Part shown: piece by piece, positions 11,884 to 24,310 of the stretch
How the letters are laid out: every line of letters starts with the position of its first letter
Position numbering within the stretch: position 1 is the stretch's first letter
Assembly (NCBI GenBank): GCA_963969595.1
Contig: OZ018412.1
Location: 6,388,501-6,452,500, forward strand
Source of the DNA: Neckera pumila
Lineage: Eukaryota > Streptophyta > Bryopsida > Hypnales > Neckeraceae
Length of the DNA stretch: 64,000 bases
Direction: 5' to 3'
The notes under the pieces: model-generated
Seen by the model: only the letters and a program-made list of their open reading frames with translations
What the model was told of the DNA's origin: nothing
Databases searched by the model: none
Made by a program: the position numbers and the translations under genes

Positions 11884-14800
11884 CAGCCTCATTTAAGGTA
11901 TTGATTATATCCCTTATTTTTCAAATTAGAAAAAAACATTTCACATTTAAAAGCCTAGTTTACTAATTTGTTACACTTTCAAATTTAGGGGTTTTGAATA
12001 CTATGGAATATCCAAAATTAATTTTTAAGCTAGAGTTGGAAATTTTGTGGTCTATTTCCCACAATAAGCGGGCATATTTTTACCAAGGAACATTTCAAAA
12101 TACATTATTCTATATCCTCCACATTTGTGCAAATAGGGTTCCTTTGCACATACACTTCTAAACATTAAAGTTAGGTTTGAGCTCATTCTTTTGGTGAAAA
12201 TTTGATCACCATCAAGTCTTTATAAATTACCAATTTTTCATTCTTTTTCATAACATGGTCGATTTATTATAAATTAAAAACTCAACATATCCTTTTTCTG
12301 TGAAAAAATAGGACATAGTATTGGTGGATACAATAAAGATTGCGTAGTACTCATGAAGGACACTTGTCAATAGTACAACATATCTATAGTATGATCGATG
12401 GTCCAAAATTAACCAGTTAGCTTTGAAACTTCTAGTACTCATAGTACTCAATTCTAAAACCCCAATTTCTGGCAAAATGTCACTAAAACAACCAATCTTT
12501 CTTGCAATCGCCCTCAAAGATTATACTCTAAATTTTCAAAAATATGCCTATTAAATCAAGGTTTAATCAACTAATTCTTTTATTCAACCACTTGTCATCG
12601 CACAATCCATTATTTATACATTAGGTGCGTAATCAAGGGCATCACCATATGTGAGCCCCATCCCATCATTTCTTTGTCTTTTCTTTTTATGATCCATCCA
12701 CACAATCATGGAAGAAAGTGAATGGCTCATTTGTATGTGCTTATATAATAAGACCAAATAAAACAAAAGTTCTCTCAAGATTCTTTAAATTTCAAGAGTT
12801 TTTCCTTAAAAACCTAAAAAGGAAAGAGACAGTAATTGATTACCTCTTATTTTAGGTAAACACATTGAGAAGAGCACTCATGAAGTTGAGAACTTATATA
12901 GAAGTGTCATGATTAGGATGTTCTAAATTTTCAACTTTGAAATTAATAAAAGATTGTATGAGCATTGGAAAATTACAAAACAATTGTATTGATTTTTTTG
13001 AGGAAGCTAACATTCTTTCGAAAAAAATTCATCATTTTGACCACCAAATTCTCCAAGTCTAAAAGAATGTCGGTTTCAGATGCATATACCTAACATAGAA
13101 ATAGGCTCTAAAGGTGGATACAAGAAGTTCGAGAATAAAGTCAATTTTAGTATGCACGGGTGCAAACAAATGTTCTTAGGCCATGCTCCATCGATGGACA
13201 ATATTAGTAGCTACAATCTCCATGGATGGGAGCTACAGATCCAAGTGTGCAATTGCACTAACATGTGAACCTAGTGGATGGGGAGGGATTCATTAAGAAT
13301 TCACATATTGATTCCCAATGAGGTTGTCTACCAATTTCAGTGAACATGAAATCATCCTTTCCGCTCACCCATTTCGGCAAGACAATCAGTGGAATTCTTC
13401 TTGTCTTTTAGAGATTTTTTGCCCACCAATAGAGCATGGCATGAGGCCCTTACACACATTTTGTTGTTTACACAAATGAAAGAGGATTTAATTGCAATTA
13501 ATGTGCCCCATACCATTGCCACAACCAAAATAAAAGTAAATAAATTTTTTAATTTTTTAACTTATAACAACTTCAAAATTCAATAACTTACATCGTAGGT
13601 CCAAACGCCACAATATAAAGCTCATGGACCCCCCCTCGGTACCAAGAACGCATCTAGGATCGCACAATTTTGGAGATCTCATCATAACAAACAAAACAAA
13701 CAGTTTAATTTAATTTATGGACTAGTGTGTCCTATGTCGTTGCCACAACCATAATAAGAGTAAAAACTATATTTTCTTTTTATAATTTGTAAAATCTTTG
13801 AATTCAATATCTTCTATGCACAAAAGAATGCAAAGGTTTTGTTGCGGTGTGAGAAGTTGTATTCTTGATACAAATAGAAAGCTTTATGCATAAAGGAATG
13901 CAAGGGCTTTGTTTCAATATGGCATTTGCAACATGCGATGTGAAAACTATGGGTTTTCAAAATAATTGAAAAATCCGTAACTTTGACACCATAGGTCCAA
14001 ACACCATAAAACAAAGTCCGTGTGCTTTTCCTTGCGGACAGCTTTCTAATGGTACTAAGAATGTGGTTAGGGACTTACAATTTCTTGGATCTCACCGTAT
14101 CTAACAAACAAAACAAACAAACAAATAACAAATTAAATGTATACTAGTATGTCTTATATTTGCTGCCATAATAAAGATAAAAATAAATTTTTAATTTCTA
14201 ATTCGTAAAAACTTTAAAATTCAATAACTTTCACATTGTAGGTCCAAAGGCCAGAAAATAAAGTAAGTGTTGCCTTCCTCACAAAGAGCTTTCTAATGGC
14301 ACCAAGAATGCAATCAAGTGACACACAGTCCAAGAGATCTATAATTTGGGATAATTAAAGATCTAAAAACAACTAAAAAATCTATAAGTCCAAATGCCAC
14401 AAAACAAAGCCTATGCTCCCCTCCTTGTAGAGTCGTAGAGAGCTTTCCAACAATATTAAGAATGCGATCGAGAGACACCTGATTTCAGAGATCTCACCAT
14501 AACAAACAAACAAATAGCCTAACTAAAAATATGGAATAGTGTGTCCTATGCCCTTGCCACAATCAAAATCAAAATGAAAATTATTTTTTAATTTTTTAAT
14601 TCAAAGTTTTATACATGAAGGAATGCAAAAGCTTTGTTGCAGTGTGAGAAGTTGAATTCTTGATACGAATAGAAAGCTTTGTGCACAAAGGAGTGCAAGG
14701 GCTTTGTTTTGTGGCGTTTGGATATGCAATGTGAAAGTCATGGTTTTTCCAAATAAAGGATAATTTGGTTCAATTTTGTTCTAATTTGTAAGAATTTTGA

Positions 14801-15022
14801 AACTCAATAACTTTCACACCGTAGGTCTAAACGCCACGAAGCAAAGTTTGTGCACCTCTCCTCATAGAGAGCTTTCCAATGGTGCCAAGAATACAACTAG
14901 GGGACTCACAATTTCTTAGATCTCAATGTATGAAACAAAAAAAACAAATAACCTAAGGTTTAGATTGGTTTGATACAAAACCACCAATCATAGAGGGACC
15001 ATAAGGCTTTTTTCAAAAGTGC

Positions 15023-15626
15023 TTAACCTCTAAAGGACGATATAGCCACCATGTGGCTTTTGCAACCACATTTGTAGAAAATTCAATATGTTAACTTCAT
15101 CAATAGCTCATGAACAACAAAGAGACCCTAGATGAGTGTTTTTGCTAAATCTATTGGTATACTCCAATCGAGAAATGATTAAGTGTGCGATTCTTGGTGA
15201 GTTTTTTGAGAGAAGATGCTCTAGGCTGTCACTTCACACCCTCACATACACTATTTTCTACACCTCAAAATTATTTGAAAAAAATTACACATCAATACCA
15301 TAATGATGTGTGCATGTGAAAAAAAATCAAAATTTTTGGAGCACTTTTGATCATTCCAATTTCAACATATCTATTTCAATCAGCGTATGTACAAAAGTAT
15401 TGCCTAACTGAACATATTTCATCAATCTTGTCAACGGTGGCATTTTCTCAAAAAGCATGCGATTTCGTTGATATTTTTTTTCATAGGAAAGCTACGTAAG
15501 TCTTCTTTCATTTCAACAGTGGAGATCATCAAAATTCTTCCACAGAAATGAGGAATTATGCTTATTACACAAGCAAGTTGGGAAAACAATAGCTATGCTC
15601 AAACATCCCGATCCTTTAGGGTTTAA
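15023..15626. mobile_element. TTAA-bounded MITE, family E copy 1
   Basis: TTAA at 15023-15026 is followed by CCTCTAAAGGACGATATAGC. The right end is ATCCTTTAGGGT followed by TTAA at 15623-15626. The interior is shared with 51137-51735, including GTCAACGGTGGCATTTTCTC and CTACACCTCAAAAT. It is non-coding. Its right-hand TTAA is also the left-hand TTAA of the next element. Confidence 0.82.
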
Positions 15627-15829
15627 CCTTGGAAGGATGAGTTGGTCACCATGAAAATCATCCTTTTTGATATTGATACACTGTGAATCCTAATAAATAA
15701 ATAAAAATGATTTTATTTTTTTAAATTATAAAGAAAAAAGGAAACAAATATTCACTGGAGGTCAAAACCATTCTGCAAGATCTCCCTTTTCAGAGTTCTG
15801 ATGGGATCTGGTGTAGTGGCCTTGCTATG
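15623..15829. mobile_element. Truncated TTAA MITE, family C (left part)
   Basis: It starts at the TTAA shared with the preceding element, followed by CCTTGGAAGGATGAG. It contains the family C block CACTGGAGGTCAAAACC followed by a TCTCCCTTTTCA segment, also seen at 20397-20626 in the same orientation. No matching right end was found. Confidence 0.5.
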
Positions 15830-16523
15830 ACCGCATCACTCTAAAATACCCAAGTGAGTTGAATTTCCCGCACTCCACCCCAATTTTCAGTTCAACTGAT
15901 TGGCAGTCAATCCAGAACTCTTTGAACTCTTTGAAATATTGCTTCAGTTGGGGTCAACCAATGCAAGTGGATTCCCATCGGGAAAGATCTACAGTAGTAC
16001 TGGAGCTCAGGTATCGTCGAACTTACTTCATATTATGGAGTGGGTCGCGTACCCCGAGTCAACTGCGTCATGAATGCCGCACCGTTTCGCTTCCCAAGGC
16101 CCAAAGTGGCAAAGTCTACCCAAACCTGCGTCATCGGATTGATCGGATCATTGCTCTCATCGTTTCCCACATCCCGCCTGCAGTCCTGCATGCATGCAGT
16201 CCTGCCAAGTGCCATCATCGAACTGAAAGTGGCATATCCTTGAGTCCCAGACTCCCAGTCCACCAGCCTTAAATAATTGCCACCATTCAGTTCGGATCTT
16301 TTCCACGACTCAGTGCGGCACGTAGTTTCCGGGCTCATGAGGACGATCGATACTGAAAGTTAGTAACGATCGATACTGTTGAGATCACAGAGATTGATAG
16401 CTTTGACAAGTTAGAAAACAGTAAATTAACTTAGCCCCTTGAACATCGATGTTTTGTGTTATAAATGAAATTGTGAAGAACATTGGAAGGCTGCTCAATT
16501 GGAACTCTCCCGCCGGTTTTTCT
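15830..16523. other. GC-richer island without a recognisable gene
   Basis: Base composition rises clearly against the surrounding AT-rich repeats. Reading frames of 101-137 codons exist on both strands, but none shows a domain, a start context or splice support that I trust. Repeated CGATCGATACTG occurs near 16345-16378. It could be a promoter or exon remnant of a cellular gene. Confidence 0.35.
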
Positions 16524-16752
16524 TTAACCCTTGAACGTCGAGGCGGACGTTCTGCGTCCGATGAATGACAAGAGAATCTCCTCTGGAGGACAGAAATGCA
16601 ACTATTCATCCTCCAAATTTTGTTGTGAAAAGGGAGGTCCTTTACAGTAGTTTGACTTCCAATGAATACTTTTTCATTTTTTTAAGCCAATTGTTCCCAC
16701 GGTTTTGCAAAAGGGTGATTCCACGGCCACCAGACCGGCGTTTAAGGGTTAA
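16524..16752. mobile_element. TTAA-bounded MITE, family C copy 1 (229 bp)
   Basis: TTAA occurs at 16524-16527 and 16749-16752, with ends CCCTTGAACGTCGAGGCGG and GGCGTTTAAGGG. The core blocks TGCGTCCGATGAATGAC and TTTGTTGTGAAAAGGGAGGT are shared with 20397-20626 (inverted) and 24948-26424. The overlapping reading frames are not considered coding. Confidence 0.78.
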
Positions 16753-16892
16753 ACGTAGGTGGTGGTGTTCAACGAGGAACAAGGAGCAGAAACGAAGGAG
16801 CAGAAACGAAGGCCCACCGATACTCATTCAACCGGCTGGGTCCCAAGGAATAGAGATGGGAGGGAGATATTGGTCGCCGATTTCCACTTAGC

Positions 16893-17825
16893 ATAACCCC
16901 TAAAGTTCTTTGACTATGTTCTCACCAAAAACGCTCCAAAACTGCCATTTCTAGTACAAGTATCACATTTCTGAAAAATATCACTTTTGGACACATGTAA
17001 CCATAGGATCTTGTAGTACTATGGTTATAAAAGATGTGGAAACAATTTCAGAAATTTCCACCTTGTAAATTGCAAGATAGTAGCGTTTGAAGTGGCAAAA
17101 ATCTATTTTATGGCCCTGCGAAAAAAACAAGCAGCTGCACTTCACAAGGTCAAATCATTGTGAAAAAATTTCCAAAATGGTTGTGCTTCTTTGGATTCAT
17201 TCTTTAGGAAAAGATGGATCCATGCTTGAAAATTTTTAGATCATTTGGAATTGTACAATATATAGGAAAAAAATAGTAAGTATAAAGAAATAGAGAATGA
17301 TTCAAAATACTAAATTGTTGAGAATTTCGTTTTGGAATTGAAAAATGCCAATCCCAATAGTTGTAATGTTGTCAGAAACAATCTACATCCTATGATTTAT
17401 TTATTTTCAAAAAATATTGAAAATTGAGTAAAATAAACAACTTCAAAGTTTATTTTTGAGTAGAGAATCCATAACTGTCCGCAAACTAAAACTCCTCATA
17501 GCTTTTCACTCAGTGATAAAAATGGAATGATTCAAAGCTTTCTACGTAAATATAAATCTAATAAACCAATTTCAAATTTTTATTTTTGAAAAAAGTGATC
17601 ATTTCTAATTTGCTCAGACTGTCCAAGTTGAGAACAAACTACATATCATGCAATAACTTTTGACTCATATTTCCAAATGTTATGAAATTTTGTGCATATG
17701 AAAGATATTCCTTGTCCCCACATTCTATTAAAATTTCAGCCCAAAATATGCAAATCTCTAGTCACACGTACCTGCCCAAAGTTTCTATATTGCCAAAAAA
17801 CAAATGTTGGTCCTTTAGGGGATAA
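16893..17825. mobile_element. Family B MITE copy 2, inverted, with ATAA target duplication
   Basis: This is the reverse complement of 4340-5271. The ends are CCCCTAAAG at the left and TTGGTCCTTTAGGGG at the right. The flanks are ATAA at 16893-16896 and ATAA at 17822-17825, that is, a four-base duplication that departs from TTAA identically on both sides. Confidence 0.8.
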
Positions 17826-19043
17826 CTTAGAGGAAACATAGAGTAGCATAGGGGAAAAGTATAGGGCAATCACCGATTTAGAGGAAATTCTCAAAAAATA
17901 AATAAGAATTATTCCTCATTGGAGATTACGGATTACCTGATGTAAACGGTGGTCTAGAAATGGATGAAATATATGATCGATGAATGAAAAATCTGTAATT
18001 ATCGATGATTACATTGATTTCACGCGCCAATAGAAGATTACAAGAAATAATCTTCCTGCAAAAGGAACACGAGATTTTTTGATGGGGGTTTACGAAGTAG
18101 GAGAAGATTCAATTCACAATGAACGGTATGTTGATTTGTCCTATCACACTATTAGTGCATTTAATACAAACTTTCCAAAGTCAAACTATTCAAAAAAATA
18201 ATTAAAGTAGTACAAGCAAATAGATTACTCTATTGTGTCAATTTCTGCCAATTTTATTTTTTAGTTGTGATTACAATTGTATAGGTGGCATTAGTTTTGT
18301 ACCATCTCTAAGAAGACAAATCAATGAAGTCCATTTAATATTTATTTAGGAAATTTCATACCCAATTGCCTCGAAAAAAATTGAGTAGCTTCTAGCCTAA
18401 AGAATAAAAAAGAGGGTAGATGGATTTAAAAATGCTAGATTGTAATGCCCTATATATTGTTGCCACAATGTTTTCAAAACCTCATTTCATCTGCCATGCA
18501 CATTCAACTAGCACATACAAATTGCGTACAAAATTACATATTTATGATGCATACTCAAAATTGTCCTCCTTAAATTTTATCCCCTAAAATGAAGGAGCTA
18601 GAAAATTCAAAACCTTCTTGAAAGAAAGTCCACATAACCATTGGTCCAAAAAACAAAACAAAAACATTGAGTCTTAATGGTCACGTAAATCTTTTGATAA
18701 GACATTTCCGAGGGCATTTCCTTAGTCTATGCAAACTTAATGTATAATTCCTTCTATTTTGAGGAATTGTACATTAAGTTTCACTTATTTCCAATGAAAT
18801 GTGGATGCCCTTTGTTTATCACACGTATACATGAATAAATACATTGGATCTAATGTTTTGAATAAATTGGATTTAATGTTTTGAATAAGTCAGATTAATT
18901 TCATGATTTATATTAGTTTTAATATTTTCAATCACTAATACAAATTTGAGCAATGTACTCTAAAGAAAATTGACCAACAAGAAGATTTTGCATAATAAAC
19001 TTAACTACTAGTTAATCTTCTTCTAATCATTTTCCTAATCTAC
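17826..19043. other. Intergenic, no gene seen
   Basis: AT-rich sequence. A short inverted repeat at about 18730-18782 (AACTTAATGTATAATTCC with GGAATTGTACATTAAGTT) and a duplicated TGGATTTAATGTTTTGAATAA phrase at about 18845-18890 are the only structures noted. Confidence 0.5.
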
Positions 19044-19380
19044 CATTAGAAAAAAAATCTGCCCTCCGGAGGGCTGTACCCTGAAATTTTGTTTATCAGG
19101 TTTGAAACATTAATTTTTCCCCCATTTCCGCACAGCTAAAATTGTTGTGACAGTGGCGCAGGAACCCAGATTTTCAAACTTTTTTAAATTAAAATAATAA
19201 AATAATAAATATAAATAATAATCTTTAAAAAATATTTAAGAAAAAAAAAAACCCTGCAAAATGGAGTCATACACTCTGAATGTTCACTGGAGGCATTTTT
19301 CCAGGTTGACGGGCCAAGCTTGAAATAGCTTGGCATATCAATTTGGAGCGGCCCTCCAGAGGCTGATTTTTGCTCTAATG
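19044..19380. mobile_element. Putative MITE with about 30-bp TIRs
   Basis: The left end is CATTAGAAAAAAAATCTGCC followed by CTCCGGAGGGC. The right end, read as reverse complement, is CATTAGAGCAAAAATCAGCC followed by TCTGGAGGGC. It is about 337 bp long and has no coding capacity. The target duplication is unclear (possibly AC). The right arm carries an inner small hairpin, AAGCTTGAAATAGCTT. Confidence 0.6.
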
Positions 19381-20263
19381 ACAACCCAAATTTCTATTAG
19401 TGAATAAATAATTGATGGATAATAATTTTAAAATAGCAGTAACCATACTAAAATACTTGTGAAACTAGAGACACTTTTGTTGTCACTAACTAACAACCTT
19501 ATGAAGGTTATTTTCTATTACAAGGGTTGGATAGCACTATCTAATAGCCAATATACTAAGGATCTAGCTTCTAGCAATTTTTTGTATTCAAGGACTTATT
19601 TTCTGTGGTAAAACATGCTTATAAACTTTGAACTGCAAAATGTTCGCAAAGCAAAAAAAATTAAAATCGACCATGTACAAATTTTAGAGAACTGATATGA
19701 CAATCTATAAATATTTAGAAGCATGTACAAATTTTAGAAAACCAATATGAGAATCTATATATATTTTGAAGAATGAAATAACCAAGGTTCCATATACTTC
19801 AAAAATATTTGTGTTCATTGTATTTTTATAACTTTAAACCTTGGTTCACACTGGATTAAAAAACTAAAATTTATTGTTTTAGTTCAAAAAAAATATAAAA
19901 ATGACATTCAACATTGTATCAATTTGGTACTTCTCATATTTATTTATTTTTAGAATCAAATGTTTAATGCTAAAATGATATTTGTTGTAGTACCAAAACT
20001 CTCCAAATGCTAGTGAAAAAAATATATAACTACAATGTACACTATAATTGATATTGTTTTGATATTGTTTTGACATTGATTGAATGACATTTTAGTATGG
20101 AACTATTCACATACTTATTAATAATTCATAAACTATAAAAATGAGTTTAAAATGAAAGCCATCATTTTATGTTCACTAAACTATTGCCTTTGTAATAATC
20201 CAAGGATCTAGTGTATTTGCTAAGTTTATGAGTCTCAGCTAATCAAATTGGCTCTAGCACAAG

Positions 20264-20264
<1 letters not shown>

Positions 20265-20295
<31 letters not shown>
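20265..20295. repeat. Poly-G tract (31 bases)
   Basis: An uninterrupted run of 31 G within AT-rich DNA. Its true length is likely to be unreliable in any assembly. Confidence 0.95.
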
Positions 20296-20396
20296 CTAAT
20301 TCATTTCCTCTTGATTTGAATTTATAACAATAAAATGGAAAAGTCAAATGTATTAGATGCCTAGAAGAGGTGGTGTAGGGTTTGGAAGCAACCATC

Positions 20397-20626
20397 TTAA
20401 CCCTTAAAGGACGCATTGGTGATTGTGGAAATCATTCTTTTTTGTAACAATGTAGATAATCTATTTAAAAAAATTCCAAAAGCATTCATTGGAAGTCAAA
20501 CTATTATAGAAGATTTTCCCTTTTCATACAAAAATCCAAGGATGGATAGTTGCACTTTGGTCCTACAAGAAGGATTCTTTATCATCCATCGGACACAAAA
20601 TGTCCACCACATTGTTTATGGGTTAA
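20397..20626. mobile_element. TTAA-bounded MITE, family C copy 2 (inverted)
   Basis: TTAA occurs at 20397-20400 and 20623-20626, with ends CCCTTAAAGGACGC and TTTATGGG. It is the reverse complement of family C copy 1, with shared blocks TTGGAAGTCAAACTA and AAGGATGGATAGTTGCA. Confidence 0.78.
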
Positions 20627-21448
20627 ACTTCACATAGTGTGACTCTTCTTACGCACATAGTCAGTTTTTTTATACATACTTTTTTTTAGGACTCCTATAA
20701 GTTCTTCTATATTATTCCTTAGTCATTTGATTGTACTAAGCTTTGTTCTTCTATAAGGAATCTCCATCATTTATCAGCTTACACCTAGTTTTTTCAGCTT
20801 ACACCCTCGCTTACACCTAGTTTTTTTTCTGATTGTCTTCAATGTCTCTCTAATTATTTCCCTCATTTTTTAACTTCAAAAAGAAGAAGAAAGAACTCTA
20901 TTCCTGTATAAAGGGTCATCATGACTTAAGAATCTATTCATTCAAGACTCCACACCTAAAATCAAATTTAATCAGAATAAAATTGTATACAATTATGTAT
21001 TTTGTACTTTGGAGATGGACAAATTTATCACCATTGTGTCATAGAATGCATATTGTAATTGCTACCAAAGGTGGCAATTATTGAAGGTAAGCAATATGCA
21101 ATAAAAAGTCCAAAAAATTGTATTTTTCAATTTTTTGGGAAATGGACTAAAGATTTTACAATATACTTTAAGGTTCTTGATTTCATGAGTTTGTAGCGTC
21201 AATTTGCAGTTTTCAATTTCTAGATATTTTGACCTGTAAGATGAAGATTGGATGATTGTACTTATTGATTCTCAGTGTATATAAAAGAAGTATATGGTGT
21301 TGGTTGCGCTAGGGCCTCATATATTTTCCAATTTGGACATTGCGACACATGGTTATTTCAGTGTAGGGCAATAGTAATTGACAAAGATAAGCCAAGATAA
21401 TACTATACTTCTAACAATTGACCTATTCTATGTGCACTTGTAATAGCA
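20627..21448. other. Intergenic, no gene seen
   Basis: AT-rich. The phrase CAGCTTACACCTAGTTTTTT is duplicated at about 20776-20830. No gene or complete element was recognised. Confidence 0.5.
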
Positions 21449-22040
21449 TTAACTTCAAAAGGACTGCGGCACATTTCAAGCAGAAACTACCACTTTTTAG
21501 GGCATTGAGAAAAAATGAAAAAAAAAAATCATTTGAAATTCAATCATACAAATTTATACAAATTTTTTACTAGACTACTGTTGGAATGTGTGGAAAACAT
21601 TCCAAAAATTTGACAACATAAATTAAAAGATAATAATATTTGAAATTAAAAGAATTAATTTCTTTCTTGAACTTGCTCAATAGGATCAAAAAATTTTAAC
21701 TTCTCATAGAGTGAGATTTTTGCACAACGCATGATTTTATTTTTTGATGATTGCATCCTATATTATGAAAGTTATATACCTACCAACTTTTTAGAAGTAG
21801 AGGAAGACTTTTGTACATACTGCCTGAAGCTGGCCGGGTTGCACCAAAAGTTCAAGGCAACATAACTTTTAATCGAATCACCTAATCGGAAAAAAAAATT
21901 ATATTTCCACCAAAGGGGTATATGTTTACACTTGTTTTAAAATTTTTGCAAACTCACTTGACAAAATTTGATTTTATATGTAACTACTTCAGATTTCTTT
22001 CATTCGTGAACAATTGCTAACTTTGGTCCTTTAGGGTTTA
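21449..22040. mobile_element. Degenerate TTAA-type MITE, family F
   Basis: The left end is TTAA at 21449-21452 then CTTCAAAAGGACTGCGGC. The right end is TTTGGTCCTTTAGGGT then TTTA at about 22037-22040, a decayed TTAA. It is about 590 bp and non-coding. It resembles family A/B in layout (GGCCGGGTTGCACCAAAAGTT-like block), but no second copy was found in the window. Confidence 0.55.
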
Positions 22041-23379
22041 TAGATGCATAAATTAGTCTGAAATATGCAGGACAATCACTCTTTAAAAGTGTTGTAGTAG
22101 TCACAATAGATGCAAATAATTTTTTTGATGTAAAACTATTACTAGTGAAAACATAGTAAGCAAAGACTATGTAAATGACCAATAAGATCATCGAAATGAC
22201 CAATAAGATCATCGAAATGACCAATGAGATGGCATGTGAAGGGCTTTTTATGGTCATCTCTTTGTTTTGCACATTGTATTACTACTAGTGTATTAACCTT
22301 AAAAGGATCTAATCAATCATTAAGGTAATTTGTCAATATCATTCCACTACTATGGAATGAATAGGTGTATTGCTCGTTTCTACAATTTTCCTAAATAATC
22401 CATATCAATTGAACCGACTTTTCATCATGAGTGTCTTCACTAGATCAAAGGATGTTTTGCGAGTGCTTCCATTTCAGGCCCTTGACATTGTAACCAATTT
22501 TGGAAATTATTGTGGCCATTAAAGGAGAGCAAAGTGATTGCAATTACAAATTTACATTCTTCTAATTCCTAGAGATGGCCTAATAGTATTTATGGGCTTG
22601 ATATTACTTCAACTCAAAAATTTATAACTAATTTTTGACTCTCACTTGCACTTCTTATTTGTTCCTTTTCTTCACAGTAATGTTTTGTGTCACATTTTAA
22701 ATAAAAAGAATCAATTGAAAACTATTCCATATTTTGTTAGAAAAGTATGAGTCTACTACTCCTAACACTTTGTGTACTCTTTTTTCAAGCATGGAAAAGA
22801 AAACTAACTACTTCTTCTATCTTGTAAGGGGTCAAATTAGAAATTGTGGCCACAATAATGTTTTTTATTGCACAAATTTTGTACACTTTGCTGCAAAGAC
22901 AATGCAAAGGATATTTTTCATTAAGAATTTTTTGTTTATTTTTCTTCCAAAATACATGAATTCCTCTTGTATTTTTATATTACAAAAGCAAGAGCCAAAA
23001 TTTACCTAGGATTCATCTAGGTTTTATATACATATCACATTAGTATCACATTAGTATTATATGAGTTTTATCACCCAAACATCACATGAGTACAATAGAA
23101 CTTGTACTAGAGCATAACTGTCAAGTATGTAGACACTAGATGGGCCTAATTTGAAGTACATTCTTTGCAAAGTAATGTATTTTTAGAACCAACATGATTA
23201 AGATGGACATTATTACACCTCGTTAGATGCATAAACCTCTCTTAGTGCATTAGTCCCGGCACCATACACTATGACGAGTTCTACTACCGTATACTAACAC
23301 CCAAATATTGCATAAATATTATCACCCAAGTATTGCATGAGTATTATCGCCCAAGGATCCGTTGAGTATTACGGAGTAT
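22041..23379. other. Intergenic with short tandem repeats
   Basis: Two low-order repeats are seen. A 21-base unit ATGACCAATAAGATCATCGAA is repeated about three times at 22176-22226. A degenerate unit of about 26 bases, ATTATCACCCAAGTATTGCATGAGT-like (about five copies), lies at 23278-23400, with similar ATCACATTAGTAT repeats near 23034-23095. No gene is supported. Confidence 0.55.
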
Positions 23380-24310
23380 CACCAAAGGATCGCATGCCAG
23401 TATGGAAGAAATAGCAGACTGGTTCTCTAAAATGGAAACAAAATCACTGAACTGCCTTTATCGCGAGGCTTACCATAACTGCTCCGTTGATTTCTAACTT
23501 ACAGCGGAACAGTTTCTTTCCCTTTCTAGCAAATTGCATCGTCAATGTCGCCTCCGTGTGCACCCGGCCCTCCCTTCGGAAACCAGCTTGGCCATTGCCC
23601 AGCTCACCAGCCAACAATCAATCCCAGCACTGACTCCGAGCGTGGCCCAACCCAGCACTCAACTACATCCCCAAATTAAGAAAATGTGCATCAAATCTCG
23701 GCTCGTATTCAATGCACCAGGGAATCCGTTTCCGCATCCTGCATAGGATGTGCCTGCAGTCAGCGCCTGGCTTGATAAAGTCCCTCACGCAATTCCGCAT
23801 GACAAGTTTCCAAAAAATTGGGAGACTTTCCTACTTGGTAGGCCAGGCTTCCACTCGTAACTTAATCTGTCGCTTTTCCAAGAAAAAAAGCATAGAAAAA
23901 GCACCGAACAAATGGTGACGGATCTATTCCCTGTTCTTCGCTGACAGATAAATACTTTACTGTACCCTTGAAAACGGTGGATCCTCATGGGTTTTGATTC
24001 CTTCTTCTCTAGTTTATTGGTGCAGAACCGGGATTCCGGAGTTGGGGAGGGAGTTGTTGCCGAAGAACGTAGCATGGCGACTTGTTGCTCGTAGTGGCTC
24101 CTACTTTGATGACTTCATCTACAGTACTGTACAGTACTGTATTGGTGAGGTGAGGAATGGTGGTGGAACTGAAGTTATTGTCAACAGGATTTTTCTTTTT
24201 CTTTTTCTTTTTTTCTTTTTTTCCTCTTCTTACTTCTTTTCTTTTTCCATTCTCTTTTTCAGATTTTGTGTAAATGCACTTTTTTTTCTTTTTTTGAACA
24301 AACCATTGCA
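23380..24310. other. GC-richer island, unresolved
   Basis: Composition shifts to genic levels from about 23520 to 24180, and short frames are open on both strands. No protein family is recognisable and no splice chain can be built. The palindromic phrase ACAGTACTGTACAGTACTGT lies at 24121-24140 and is echoed near 31608-31625. A T/C-rich tract follows (24190-24300). It could be a promoter with a first exon, or a gene remnant. Confidence 0.35.

Larger units (their letters stand above)
11521..14955. repeat. Dispersed/tandem degenerate repeat with (AACAA)n tail, about six units
   Basis: A unit of about 200-420 bases recurs at roughly 11521-11890, 13495-13702, 13724-14132, 14146-14355, 14374-14517 and 14533-14955. 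Each full unit carries in order: TGTCCTATGCCATTGCCAC, AATTCAATAACTTTCACACC, GGTCCAAACGCCACAAAAC, CCTCCT..GAGAGCTTTC, ACCAAGAATGCGATC, GAGATCTCACC and a tail of ACAAACAAAACAAACAAAC. The repeated tail, always at the same end, recalls a retroposed SINE-like unit. The function and superfamily are unknown. Confidence 0.6.

Noticed and set aside
15859..16338. Reading frames of 137 and 101 codons on opposite strands
   Set aside because: They are mutually antisense in a GC-richer patch, with no recognisable family. Noted only as an unresolved island.
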